DNA from: DATCSE01 sp036568605
Lineage (GTDB): Bacteria > Pseudomonadota > Gammaproteobacteria > Burkholderiales > Burkholderiaceae_C
DNA length: 17,230 bases
Assembly (NCBI GenBank): GCA_036568605.1
Contig: DATCSE010000452.1
Coordinates: 1-17,230, forward strand
Reading direction: 5' to 3'
Every line of letters starts with the position of its first letter. The stretch's first letter is position 1. A program made the position numbers and the translations under genes. This document shows positions 7,689 through 15,531 of this stretch, one piece after another. A model generated the notes under the pieces. That model did no database searches, had not been told where the DNA came from, and was given only the letters and a program-made list of their open reading frames with translations.

Positions 7689-7892
7689 ATGCGACAGCAG
7701 CCACGACAGCAGCAGCCCCACCAATCCCCCAGCACCGGCGAATCGGCGAAGGAGCAAGACCAGAAGCAGCAGGAGCCGGCAACGGTCGACGTGACCAAGA
7801 AGCCGGATGTCTCGCGCTCCGGTGCGGCGTCGGAATCGCCGCTCGAGAAGCGCAAGGGGCCCAAGTCGGGCGGCATGGGCCCGAGGCAGTGA
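7689..7892 (+). CDS. Small glutamine-rich polar protein, 67 aa
   Basis: The ATG at 7689 follows a strong Shine-Dalgarno, AAGGAG (7677-7682), with 6 nt spacing. The frame is open from 7614, but nothing upstream looks like a better start. The product is highly polar: a Gln/Pro/Ser-rich first third (MRQQPRQQQPHQSPS), a charged middle with GESAKEQDQKQQEP, and a basic Gly-rich end (EKRKGPKSGGMGPRQ). No hydrophobic core, signal peptide or known domain is visible, so it is probably intrinsically disordered. The stop is followed after 19 bp by the GlcG-like gene, suggesting co-transcription. The strong ribosome site is the main argument that it is expressed. Confidence 0.6.
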   Translation: MRQQPRQQQPHQSPSTGESAKEQDQKQQEPATVDVTKKPDVSRSGAASESPLEKRKGPKSGGMGPRQ

Positions 7893-7911
7893 GCCGGGGC
7901 TGGACCGCGCG

Positions 7912-8412
7912 ATGAACGACCGCACCGCACGAGCGGTCGGCAGTTGCTACGCGGACGCGCGCGCGGCGCGCGACGCGGTGGACATGGCCTTGCCGATGAT
8001 CGAGCGCGCGATGCGCGACCCCGACGTATGCGGCGCCGGCTTTCTCTGCATCGTCGTGATGGACCCGGCGCGCAGCGAGCGCGACGGCAGCTTCGACGAC
8101 GCGGTGCTGCTGGAGCACGCGATCGGCGATCGCGAGCGCTGGGATGCCGACTACGCCGGCTTCGCTCGCGCCAAGGCCATGCTGAGTTGGCGCAGCGGCT
8201 TGGACGGGCATCGGCTGCAGGCGCTGTCGCCGCACCGGCTGCGCGAGGGCGACAGCCTGCTGTGGGGCGGCGTCAACCTGGACGGTATCGTCGTCGGGGT
8301 CAGCGGCGCGCAGCCGTGGTACGACGAGGCCTTCGCGACCTGCATCGCTGCCAATCTGCGCGCCGTGGCGAAGCGGCGCCATGCCGCGGCCGGCGGCACG
8401 ACGGCAGGTTGA
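7912..8412 (+). CDS. GlcG/HbpS-like (DUF336 type) protein
   Basis: 166 aa from ATG 7912. The pattern resembles the GlcG/HbpS family, small alpha/beta proteins some of which bind haem or cobalamin. It has an N-terminal helix (ARAARDAVDMALPMIERAM), a hydrophobic strand FLCIVVMDPA, a helix with FARAKAMLSW, then LLWGGVNLDGIVVGVSGA (about 122-139) and a final DEAFATCIAANLRAVAKRR helix, the position where this family has its conserved acidic residue and C-terminal helix. The family's ligand varies and several members have no known role. The usual GGxPI is changed here to GGVNL, so this is a divergent member at best. There is no signal peptide, so it is cytoplasmic. It lies 19 bp after the small polar protein gene and converges with the HAD gene 27 bp away. 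Confidence 0.7.
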   Translation: MNDRTARAVGSCYADARAARDAVDMALPMIERAMRDPDVCGAGFLCIVVMDPARSERDGSFDDAVLLEHAIGDRERWDADYAGFARAKAMLSWRSGLDGHRLQALSPHRLREGDSLLWGGVNLDGIVVGVSGAQPWYDEAFATCIAANLRAVAKRRHAAAGGTTAG

Positions 8413-8439
8413 CAGCATCGTCGCCTGTCGTCGCGCCGT

Positions 8440-9153
8440 TCAGCGCACCGCCGCCTCGAAGGCCGCATCCGCCATGTCGGCCAACTCGGCGAGCGTGTGC
8501 ACGTGATAGTCCGGCGTCGTGTGCGCCGACTCGATGGTGCCGCCCGAGCCCTTCTGCCCATGGCGACGTTCGACCCAGCAGGTCGCGATGCCCAGGCTCT
8601 TCGAGACGCCGATGTCGTGGTACTGGCTCTGCGCGACGTGCAGGTTGTCGGCCTGCGTGCAGCCCCACGCGCCCTCGTAACGGCCGCGTGCATACGCGAA
8701 GTACTTCGGGTCGGGCTTCTCGCACAGCGCGTCGTCGCAGCTCAGCGGCATGTCGAACGGATGTTCCAGCGTCTTCTCGAAATGCGCGAGCGCCCAGCGC
8801 TGCGCATTGGTCATCGAGACCAGCTTGTAGTGCCGGCGCAGGCGCTTCAGCGCGGCCACCGAATCCGGGAACGCCGGCCAGCGCGACACCGAATCGCGAA
8901 AGCCTTGTGCGATCTTCGGCGAATCGGGCAGGCCCAACGGCGGTGCGATCTCGTGCCAGACGCGCTCCAGGTCATCGGGGTACCAGCCGGACTTGTCACT
9001 CTTGCGGCTGTGTCGGTAGGCGACGAGGAAGTCATCGTCGCTCACCCGCGACTCTGGCGCGATCTCGCGCAGATAGGCGAGCATGCCGCCCTCGAAATCG
9101 ATCAGCGTGCCGACGACGTCGAACGTGAGGACCTTGAACGTGGCGAGGGACAT
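8440..9153 (-). CDS. HAD-superfamily hydrolase, haloacid dehalogenase-like (type II)
   Basis: 237 aa, normal length for subfamily IA HADs. Motif I is FDVVGTL, with nucleophile Asp12. The residue two further on, usually Asp in HAD phosphatases, is Val14, the condition seen in 2-haloacid dehalogenases, which lack that general acid. Motif II is the SMTNAQ strand end (113-118), motif III Lys146 in EKPDPKYF, and motif IV HVAQSQYHDIG with Asp180. A helical cap lies at about residues 18-90. Dehalogenase or another non-phosphatase activity is therefore favoured over phosphomonoesterase activity, but the substrate cannot be read from sequence. The start ATG at 9153 has GGAG 8 nt upstream on the minus strand. 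No obvious functional partner is next to it. Confidence 0.85.
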   Translation of the reverse strand: MSLATFKVLTFDVVGTLIDFEGGMLAYLREIAPESRVSDDDFLVAYRHSRKSDKSGWYPDDLERVWHEIAPPLGLPDSPKIAQGFRDSVSRWPAFPDSVAALKRLRRHYKLVSMTNAQRWALAHFEKTLEHPFDMPLSCDDALCEKPDPKYFAYARGRYEGAWGCTQADNLHVAQSQYHDIGVSKSLGIATCWVERRHGQKGSGGTIESAHTTPDYHVHTLAELADMADAAFEAAVR

Positions 9154-9294
9154 GGGTGCAGCTCCACAAGCGATGGCCTTGAACTGCGCTCAAGCTTAGA
9201 GGCGCTTGACGCCAGGCCGCATTCGAATGCGGGGGGTCGAACGGCAGACCATTGCGTTGTGGCCGGCGCCGGCAGCACGAAGCCGCAAATTCAT

Positions 9295-9314
9295 TTCACC
9301 GCATCCGCGGTGAA
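9295..9314 (-). terminator. Candidate terminator hairpin after the 9323-10060 gene
   Basis: Perfect 8-bp inverted repeat, TTCACCGC (9295-9302) with GCGGTGAA (9307-9314), loop of 4. It starts 8 nt beyond the TGA of the minus-strand gene ending at 9323. On that strand the hairpin is followed by ATGAATTTG, an AT-rich but poor T-tract, so termination efficiency is doubtful. Confidence 0.45.
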
Positions 9315-9322
9315 GGCAATCC

Positions 9323-10060
9323 TCAACGAGCCGTCGCAGCCAGCACCACCGTGCGGTCCATCGGCTGGGTCGCCTCGAACGACGGCGCGAATTCGCTCTT
9401 CAGCGAGCTCAGCACCTCGGGCGACACCAGTCCCTGGTACTGGCGCTCGATCTCGAGGAACATCGAATGCGACACGTCCCCGACCTGCAGGCGCGACTCG
9501 GTGTTGAACGCGGACGCCTTGGTGCCGCCCGCGCCGTAGAACGGGTCCTTCGAGCGGTTGATCACCGCGACCGACATCTTCGAACGCAGTGCCGCCAGCC
9601 CATGGTTCGACCAGTTGCTGACCAGCGATTCGAGCTGCTCCAGCGCGGACTGCAGGATCTCGATCGGCACCTCCTGCAATGCGTCCAGCCCCTGCAGCTT
9701 CAGCGCGCGTTCGACGTAGACCAGGTGCCGCACCACATGCCGCGTCATCGGGTGCACGTCGAGCAGCTTGCGCAGCTCGGTCCGCATCAGCTCCAGCTCG
9801 TCGCCGGCGCCGGCGGGCGCGACCGCCTCCCGGCTGTTCGGCGCGGCGGGCTTGGCCTTCGCGGCCGCCTGTTTCTCCCGCTTGTTCTTGCTGCCGCGCG
9901 TCAGCGGGAGTTCGCTGAAGAACATCCGGCCGATGAGCCGGAATGGCGCGGTCACCACCGCGACGAGCTTGCTTGGACGCCGCTCGCGCGGCTGCGATTT
10001 CGCCCCGTCGGCCGCAACGGACGACGGCTTGGCCTGTACCGGTTTGGATCTGCTTTTCAT
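9323..10060 (-). CDS. Hypothetical basic protein, 245 aa, unrecognised
   Basis: I cannot place this protein in a family. The frame extends to 10189, but the ATG at 10060 (MKSRSKP) is preferred because it removes a composition-poor extension and leaves a 163-bp divergent spacer for promoters. Residues 1-90 are basic and low complexity, rich in Lys, Ala and Pro (RSKPVQAKPS, NKREKQAAAKAKPAAP). They are interrupted by a short amphipathic or hydrophobic stretch at about 32-52 (LVAVVTAPFRLIGRMFF) that might touch the membrane. From about 87 a folded helical domain begins (ELELMRTELRKLLDVHPM, HLVYVERALKLQGLDALQEV, EILQSALEQLESLVSNW), with a final mixed region up to VVLAATAR. There are no cysteines or catalytic signatures. 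It is divergent from the CBS-BON-Pcm unit, so shared regulation is possible. Confidence 0.7.
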   Translation of the reverse strand: MKSRSKPVQAKPSSVAADGAKSQPRERRPSKLVAVVTAPFRLIGRMFFSELPLTRGSKNKREKQAAAKAKPAAPNSREAVAPAGAGDELELMRTELRKLLDVHPMTRHVVRHLVYVERALKLQGLDALQEVPIEILQSALEQLESLVSNWSNHGLAALRSKMSVAVINRSKDPFYGAGGTKASAFNTESRLQVGDVSHSMFLEIERQYQGLVSPEVLSSLKSEFAPSFEATQPMDRTVVLAATAR

Positions 10061-10223
10061 CTTGCGTGCCTGGCGAAGACTGAATGCCGAGGCGATACCC
10101 ACACTGCCCACACATGATGTTACGTTTGTTGCGACTCTTGCGCGCGTGACTTTCGCACGCTCTTGCCGCGGGAACGTGGCTTGCCGCAATCACCATCTCC
10201 ACTCGTCGATGAAAGGAGACGCC

Positions 10224-10709
10224 ATGACGATGGTTTCCGATGTGATGACACGCGGCGTGCGCACGATGTCGCCGCGCGAGACGCTGGTGCAGGCAGCCCA
10301 GGCGATGGACGCGCTGAACGTCGGCGCGATCCCGGTGTGCGACGGCGACAAGCTGATGGGCATGGTGACCGACCGCGACATCGTGCTGCGCGGCGTCGCG
10401 CAGAACTGCCCGATGCAGTCGACGCCGCTGTCGGCGGTGATGTCGACCGACACCTGCTGGTGCTTCGAGGACCAGACGCTGGACGAGGTCGCGGCCCAGA
10501 TGCGCGACCGGCAGATCCGCCGGATGCCGGTGGTCGATCACGACCAGCACCTGGTCGGCATCCTGTCGCTGGGCGACGTCGCCACCAAGGGCGACGGCAA
10601 GGATGCGGCCGGCGATGCGCTGCAGGGGATCTCGAGCCCGGCGCACCCCGATCGCTCGGGCCAGTCCGCCGCGAGCGGCAGCGCCGGCGGCGGCGGCGGC
10701 GAGCCGTGA
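10224..10709 (+). CDS. CBS-domain pair protein
   Basis: 161 aa. The ATG at 10224 has AAGGAG (10213-10218) 5 nt upstream, a strong site. Two CBS domains fill the protein: the first at about 7-60 (VMTRGVRTMSPRETLVQAAQAM, GAIPVCDGDKLMGMVTDRDI), the second at about 71-125 (AVMSTDTCWCFEDQTLDEVAAQM, IRRMPVVDHDQHLVGILSLGDVA). The VTDRDIVLR and LSLGDVA ends are the places where such pairs contact adenosine nucleotides. The tail (126-161) is a disordered Ser/Gly/Ala stretch ending in a poly-Gly run. Stand-alone CBS pairs like this commonly sense adenylate-type ligands or act in stress responses; the ligand here is unknown. It is first of a three-gene unit, 16 bp before the BON gene. Confidence 0.9.
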   Translation: MTMVSDVMTRGVRTMSPRETLVQAAQAMDALNVGAIPVCDGDKLMGMVTDRDIVLRGVAQNCPMQSTPLSAVMSTDTCWCFEDQTLDEVAAQMRDRQIRRMPVVDHDQHLVGILSLGDVATKGDGKDAAGDALQGISSPAHPDRSGQSAASGSAGGGGGEP

Positions 10710-10725
10710 CGCGGGGAGCGCTTCG

Positions 10726-11493
10726 ATGAACACGAGCTCGAACCGACATCGCGGCATCGACCTGCTCATGGCCGCGGCCACCGGCGCCGTGGCCATGTAC
10801 GCGCTGGACCCGCAGCACGGTCGCCGGCGCCGCGCGCTGGGCCGCGACCAGATCGTGCACCTGCGTCGCCGCATGCAGGACGAACTGGGCACCGCGCTGC
10901 GCGACCTGCAGCATCGTCTGCGAGGATGGGCCGCGCGTGCCCGCGGCACGGCGCGGCGCGGACGCGCGGACGACTACGTCCTTGTCGAACGCGTGCGCTC
11001 GGCGCTCGGCCGCGCGACCTGGCACCCGCACGCGATCCGCGTCGGTGTCGTGTCGGGGCGGGTCACGCTGAGCGGGCCGGTGTACGCCTCCGAAGAGGAC
11101 CGGATCGTCGCCGCGGTCCATGCCGTGCCCGGCGTACTCTCGGTCGATTGCCGTCTCGAACGGCATGGCGAAGACGACGACCTGCCGGCGCTGCGAGGCC
11201 GGCGCGCGCGCAGCCCGGCACATCCCCAGCCCGCGCATTGGGCACCCGGCACGCGTCTGCTGGCCTTGGCGACCGGCCTCTCGCTCGCGGCCTGCGGCAT
11301 CGCCGCGCGGCGCCGCAGCGCCTTCAGCCTGGCGCTGGTCAGTGCCGGCGCAGCGCTCGCGACGCGCGCGATCGCGAACGACAGCCGCGGCGCCATCGCG
11401 CAACGGGCGGCGCCCGAGGCAACGGAGCTGAGCGAGGGGTCCACCGCGCCGGCCGCCGCGCCGCCGGCGACGCAGCACACGCCGGCGCATTAG
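10726..11493 (+). CDS. BON-domain membrane protein
   Basis: 255 aa, ATG 10726 with a GGGGAG-type ribosome site just upstream. The order is: a short N-terminal hydrophobic segment (about 11-26, IDLLMAAATGAVAMYA), then DPQHGRRRRALGRDQ, a basic motif I know from BON-protein neighbours in Burkholderiales, a helix (43-70), and a BON domain at about 86-146 (VERVRSALGR, IRVGVVSGRVTLSGPVY, ASEEDRIVAAVHAVPGVLSVDCRLE). Two further hydrophobic stretches (about 177-193 and 199-216) follow, then a Pro/Ala-rich end. BON domains bind phospholipid membranes and occur in OsmY-type envelope stress proteins. Topology is uncertain because of the many Arg. It lies between the CBS gene (16 bp) and the methyltransferase/esterase gene (23 bp), almost certainly one transcript. 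Confidence 0.85.
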   Translation: MNTSSNRHRGIDLLMAAATGAVAMYALDPQHGRRRRALGRDQIVHLRRRMQDELGTALRDLQHRLRGWAARARGTARRGRADDYVLVERVRSALGRATWHPHAIRVGVVSGRVTLSGPVYASEEDRIVAAVHAVPGVLSVDCRLERHGEDDDLPALRGRRARSPAHPQPAHWAPGTRLLALATGLSLAACGIAARRRSAFSLALVSAGAALATRAIANDSRGAIAQRAAPEATELSEGSTAPAAAPPATQHTPAH

Positions 11494-11516
11494 AAGCCGA
11501 CCGCACGGCCCACGCC

Positions 11517-13526
11517 ATGGACCCTACGCCGGCCGATCGACGCACGCGCATGGTCTCGACGCAACTCGAGTCCCGCGGCATCCGTTCGCAGGCGGTGCTG
11601 CGGGCGATGCGCGAGGTGCCGCGCGAACGTTTCGTCGAACCCGGCATGGAAGAGTTCGCCTACGAAGACTCGCCGCTGCCGATCGCCGCGGGGCAGACGA
11701 TCTCGCAGCCGTACATCGTCGCCGCGATGATCGAAGCCGCCGAGGTCGCGCCGGGCGACACGGTGCTCGAGGTCGGCGCCGGCTCGGGTTATGCCGCGGC
11801 GGTGCTGAGCCGCATCGCCGGGCGCGTCTGCGCGATGGAGCGGCACGACGCGCTGGCGCATGCCGCCCGCGAGCGGCTCGCAGCACTGGGCTATTCGAAC
11901 GTCGAGCTGCGCGCCGGCGACGGCAGCACCGGCTGGCCCGAACCGCTGCAGTTCGACGCCATCCTCGTCTCGGCCACGGCGCCCGCGGTGCCGCCCGCGC
12001 TGCAGGGCCAGCTCGCGATCGGCGGCCGCCTCGTCGTGCCGGTGGGCACGCGCGAGCGGCAGCGGCTCGTCAAGGTCACGCGTACCGCGGCGCAGGCCTT
12101 CGATCGCGAAGAGATGGAGGCGGTCGCGTTCGTGCCGCTGATCGGCGCCCAGGGATGGGCCGAAGACGGCCACCAGGCGGCGAGCAACCATGTGCCCGGC
12201 CACGCGCGCGGCCACAGCCTCTCGCAGATGCTGGCCACTGCGGCGCAGCCGTTGCCCGAGCTCGACGATGCGGCGTTCGGGCGCCTGTTCGACCGCCTCG
12301 CCGGCCGACGCATCGTGATGCTGGGCGAAGCCAGCCACGGCACGTCGGAGTTCTATCGCGCACGCGCGGCGATCTCGCGCCACCTGATCGCGCACCACGG
12401 TTTCGACATCGTCGCGGTCGAAGCCGACTGGCCCGACGCCGCCGCGCTCGACCGTCACGTACGGCAACGCCCGGCACGCGAGCAGCCGCGAACGCCGCCG
12501 TTTCGCCGCTTCCCGACCTGGATGTGGCGCAACGCCGAGTTCGCCGAGTTCATCGCCTGGATGCGGCAGCACAACGAAGGCGTCGCCAGCGCCGACGCGC
12601 GCGCCGGCTTCTACGGGCTCGACCTCTACAACATGAGCGGGTCGATCGAGGCGGTGCTCGCATACCTCACCCGCGTGGACCCCCAAGCCGCGCGCATCGC
12701 GAAAGAGCGCTACGGCTGCCTGACGCCCTGGCAGCACGATCCGGCCACCTACGGCCGCGCCGCGCTGCATGCCGGCTACGCGCAATGCGAGCAGGCGGTG
12801 ATCGCGCAGTGCCGGGAGCTGCTGGCCCGCGACCTGGACGATGCTGCCGGCGATCGCGACAGCTTCCTCGACGCATCGCAGAACGCGCGCCTGATTGCCG
12901 CGGCCGAGCGCTATTACCGCGTGATGTACTACGGCGGCGCGACGAGCTGGAACCTGCGCGACTCGCACATGTTCGAGACGCTCGAGCATCTGCTCGCGTT
13001 CAAGGGGCCGCGGGCGAAGGCCATCGTCTGGGCCCACAACTCGCACATCGGCGATGCGCGCCACACCGAGATGGGCCTGCTGCGCGACGAGCACAACATC
13101 GGCCAGCTGGCGCGCCAGCGCTTCGGCGAGCAGGTCGCGCTGGTCGGCTTCGGCACGCACACCGGCACGGTCGCCGCGGCCAGCGACTGGGACGGCGAGA
13201 TGGAGGTCAAGCGCGTGCGCCCGTCGCGCGCCGACAGCTACGAGCGGGTGTTCCACGAAGCCGGCCAGCCGCGCTGCCTGCTGGACCTGCACGACGACCG
13301 CGACGGCGATGCGCTGCGCCAGCGCCTGCTGGCGCCGCGGCTGCAACGCTACATCGGCGTGATCTACCGGCCCGAGACCGAGCGCTGGAGCCACTATGCC
13401 GAGTCCAGCCTGCCGCAGCAGTACGACGCGTTCGTGTGGTTCGACGAGACTCGTGCGGTGACGCCGCTCGCGCCCCCGGCGACCACCGAGCACGGCGTCG
13501 CGGAGACCTATCCGTTCGGCGTGTGA
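11517..13526 (+). CDS. Fusion: protein-L-isoaspartate methyltransferase + erythromycin esterase-like
   Basis: 669 aa, uninterrupted frame from ATG 11517. Residues 1-215 form a complete PCMT domain, which methylates L-isoaspartyl residues for protein repair. It shows MVSTQLESRGI (12-22), VPRERFVEP (34-42), GQTISQPYIVAAM (59-71), the S-adenosylmethionine loop VLEVGAGSGYAAA (83-95), and FDAILVSATAPAVPPAL with GGRLVVPVG (146-177). After a short linker, about 245-660 is an erythromycin-esterase-like domain: GEASHGTSEF with Glu271 and His274, AVEADWPDA with Glu302, GFYGLDLYNM (365-373), and VWAHNSHIGDAR with His507 and His510. These match the Glu/His set required in EreB. Chromosomal Ere-like proteins usually have no proven macrolide role, so antibiotic resistance should not be assumed. 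No signal peptide: cytoplasmic. It is the last gene of the CBS-BON unit and converges with the phosphatase gene with 13 bp between the stops. Confidence 0.92.
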   Translation: MDPTPADRRTRMVSTQLESRGIRSQAVLRAMREVPRERFVEPGMEEFAYEDSPLPIAAGQTISQPYIVAAMIEAAEVAPGDTVLEVGAGSGYAAAVLSRIAGRVCAMERHDALAHAARERLAALGYSNVELRAGDGSTGWPEPLQFDAILVSATAPAVPPALQGQLAIGGRLVVPVGTRERQRLVKVTRTAAQAFDREEMEAVAFVPLIGAQGWAEDGHQAASNHVPGHARGHSLSQMLATAAQPLPELDDAAFGRLFDRLAGRRIVMLGEASHGTSEFYRARAAISRHLIAHHGFDIVAVEADWPDAAALDRHVRQRPAREQPRTPPFRRFPTWMWRNAEFAEFIAWMRQHNEGVASADARAGFYGLDLYNMSGSIEAVLAYLTRVDPQAARIAKERYGCLTPWQHDPATYGRAALHAGYAQCEQAVIAQCRELLARDLDDAAGDRDSFLDASQNARLIAAAERYYRVMYYGGATSWNLRDSHMFETLEHLLAFKGPRAKAIVWAHNSHIGDARHTEMGLLRDEHNIGQLARQRFGEQVALVGFGTHTGTVAAASDWDGEMEVKRVRPSRADSYERVFHEAGQPRCLLDLHDDRDGDALRQRLLAPRLQRYIGVIYRPETERWSHYAESSLPQQYDAFVWFDETRAVTPLAPPATTEHGVAETYPFGV

Positions 13527-13539
13527 CGCGCCCGCTCCC

Positions 13540-15531
13540 TCATCCGTCGATGTGCAGCTGCAAGCCGGTGGCCGTGTAGGTCGGCGTGACCTTGAAGCCC
13601 GGGACCGTGATCGTCGTGAACGTGCCGCGCAGCGCGCCGGCGCCGAGCACGCTGAGCGTGTCGCCGACAGCTGGCGCGTAGCCGTTGGCGAACTTCACGC
13701 TCAGCGTGCCGCCGGCGATCGTCGCGGTGCCGCCGACGCTGAGCCGGCCTGCGCCGCCGCCGCCGAGGACCAGCTCCAGCGTCGTGCCCGCGAGCTGCGT
13801 GTAGGTGCCGGCGATCGTCAACGCCGAGGCCGCCTGGCTGACCAGCGTGCCGCCTCCGAGGTAGACCGCACCGCTGCCGAGCGCGCGGGTCGAAGCGGCC
13901 TGCAACGTGCCCGCGGCGATCTCGGTGCCGCCGCTGTAGCTGTTGCTGCCGGTCAATGTCAGCGTGCCGCTGCCCGCCTTGGTCAGCTTGCCCGCGCCGG
14001 AGATGTCGTTGCGCCAGCTGTCCGCGGCCGAGAAGCCGCCGAGGCTTGCATCCATCGTCACGGTCACGTCGCCGTTGAACGCGCCGTAGCCGTCCGCGGC
14101 CGCGAACAGGTTCAGCCGGCCCCAGCCTTCGGCATCGTCCATCGCCGGATAGCCCGACGGCAGCGCGGTGGTCTTCAGCACGACGCGGCGCTGGCTCGCA
14201 TCCAGGTACGGCAGGCGCGTCTCCAGCAGCACCTCGGCGCTCTTGGGCACGACCGCGGGCTTGCCGGTGTCGGCGATCGCGCCGAAGCCGTGGGTCAGGC
14301 GCCGCAGGTACTCGGCCTGGTTGGTCGCGTGATCGGCAAAGCGGTCGGCGCTGCTGCCTTGCGAATGCGCATACGCGTTGAACGCCGCCAGGTCGCTCGT
14401 GCCGGCGGCGGCCATCAACGCCGTGTGGGCCTGCGCATACGCCGCGGCCTTGCCGGCGGCGTTGGCGCCGGTCGCGATGCTCGCCGCGGCCGCGGCCTGG
14501 GCCTGGATGCGCCCGCCGATCACGTCCAGCGGCGAATGCATGCCCGCATAGATGCGGTTCTCGCCGAGCTCGAGCGCGCGGCTCAGGATCTCCTGGTAGC
14601 GCTCGGGCAGCACATAGGCCATCGCCAGGGCATCGCGCATGGCCTCGGCGGCGTGGCCGCTGATGTAGCCGCCGTCGGTGCCGGGTGTCGCGCTCTCGGC
14701 CGGCACCAGCGCCGGCACCACCTTCACGCTGCTGCTCCAGCGCCAGGGCCGCGCGTACTTGTAGAAGCGCTTGGCCGGTTCGGTCGATGCGTTCTGCCCG
14801 ATGTTGTTGACGAAGTCGACGACGCTGCCGAAGCTCGTGTTGCCGGACGCGCTGCCGACGCCGGTGTTGTTGCCGGTGTCGCTGTAGAGCACCGTGGTCG
14901 CGTCGGCCGCGATGGCCGTGATCGAAGTCGTCTGCTGCGCGGCGCTGCGCCACGCGGTCGTCAGCGGACCCAGGCCGTCGGTCACGCTGTAGCCCTTGCC
15001 GCGACGGTCGTCGAGGTACGCGGCCAGTTCCTGCGCGCTGGTGCGCTGCGCGGTCTTGTCGACGACGTACTGGATGTTCGCGTTGTGCACCGCCGCGTTC
15101 AGCACGGTGCCGTCGGTGGCGTCGCCCGGAATGCCGGTCCAGGTCGACGCGGTGACCGCCGGGAAGCTGCCGTTGGCCGCCGCAGTCACGCCCGCGTCGA
15201 CCAGCAGCGTGCCGGGCTTCCAGATGTCGAGAAAGCCGGCGACCACGCGCACGCCGGCATTGGTCTGCAGCGTTGCATAACGCGCATCGCCGCGCTGGTT
15301 GGTGTACGCGTAGTCGACGTACGGCAGCACGGCCGTTTCGTCGGCGACCGGGGCGCTGTCGCTGTAGCCCAGGCCTTGCGGCGCGCTCAGCGCGGCGGAC
15401 TGCCCGGCATCGCTGGTGGTTGTGCTGGTGGTTGCGGTGGTGTTGTCGTCATCGCCGCCGCCGCAGGCGGACAGGCAGACAGCGGCGATCAAGGTCAGAA
15501 CGAAGGGGCGACGCGCAAGGATCGATGACAT
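13540..15531 (-). CDS. PAP2-type acid phosphatase lipoprotein with autotransporter-type repeat
   Basis: 663 aa from ATG 15531, chosen because it begins a lipoprotein signal peptide (VLTLIAAVCLSAC, lipobox Cys23, then GGGDDD); the frame extends upstream to 15690 without a better start. A Thr/Ser linker follows, then a PAP2/vanadium-haloperoxidase-type phosphatase domain with all three motifs. These are K254-x6-R261-P262, SGH at 291-293 (Ile where Pro is usual in PSGH), and R326-x5-H332-x3-D336 in NRIYAGMHSPLD. Residues about 508-545 form one autotransporter-associated beta-strand repeat (GKLTKAGSGTLTLTGSNSYS), and the rest to 663 is Gly/Thr-rich beta sequence. No outer-membrane barrel follows, so it is not a self-secreting autotransporter. 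The likely location is lipid-anchored in the periplasm or at the cell surface, hydrolysing phosphate monoesters. Diverges from the PQQ dehydrogenase gene across a 387-bp spacer. Confidence 0.88.
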   Translation of the reverse strand: MSSILARRPFVLTLIAAVCLSACGGGDDDNTTATTSTTTSDAGQSAALSAPQGLGYSDSAPVADETAVLPYVDYAYTNQRGDARYATLQTNAGVRVVAGFLDIWKPGTLLVDAGVTAAANGSFPAVTASTWTGIPGDATDGTVLNAAVHNANIQYVVDKTAQRTSAQELAAYLDDRRGKGYSVTDGLGPLTTAWRSAAQQTTSITAIAADATTVLYSDTGNNTGVGSASGNTSFGSVVDFVNNIGQNASTEPAKRFYKYARPWRWSSSVKVVPALVPAESATPGTDGGYISGHAAEAMRDALAMAYVLPERYQEILSRALELGENRIYAGMHSPLDVIGGRIQAQAAAAASIATGANAAGKAAAYAQAHTALMAAAGTSDLAAFNAYAHSQGSSADRFADHATNQAEYLRRLTHGFGAIADTGKPAVVPKSAEVLLETRLPYLDASQRRVVLKTTALPSGYPAMDDAEGWGRLNLFAAADGYGAFNGDVTVTMDASLGGFSAADSWRNDISGAGKLTKAGSGTLTLTGSNSYSGGTEIAAGTLQAASTRALGSGAVYLGGGTLVSQAASALTIAGTYTQLAGTTLELVLGGGGAGRLSVGGTATIAGGTLSVKFANGYAPAVGDTLSVLGAGALRGTFTTITVPGFKVTPTYTATGLQLHIDG

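Noticed and set aside
11490..13493. 667-aa open frame antisense to the methyltransferase/esterase fusion
   Set aside because: Its translation is Arg/Ala/His-rich with no domain signature, and the sense frame contains two complete catalytic domains. Long antisense frames are expected in GC-rich DNA.
11517..13526. Macrolide resistance gene
   Set aside because: The erythromycin-esterase family is broad, and chromosomal members fused to other domains have no demonstrated macrolide role; family membership alone does not support a resistance call.
13552..15528. 658-aa plus-strand frame opposite the PAP2 phosphatase
   Set aside because: Composition is dominated by Arg, Gly and Ala without motifs; the minus strand shows a lipobox and the three PAP2 motifs.
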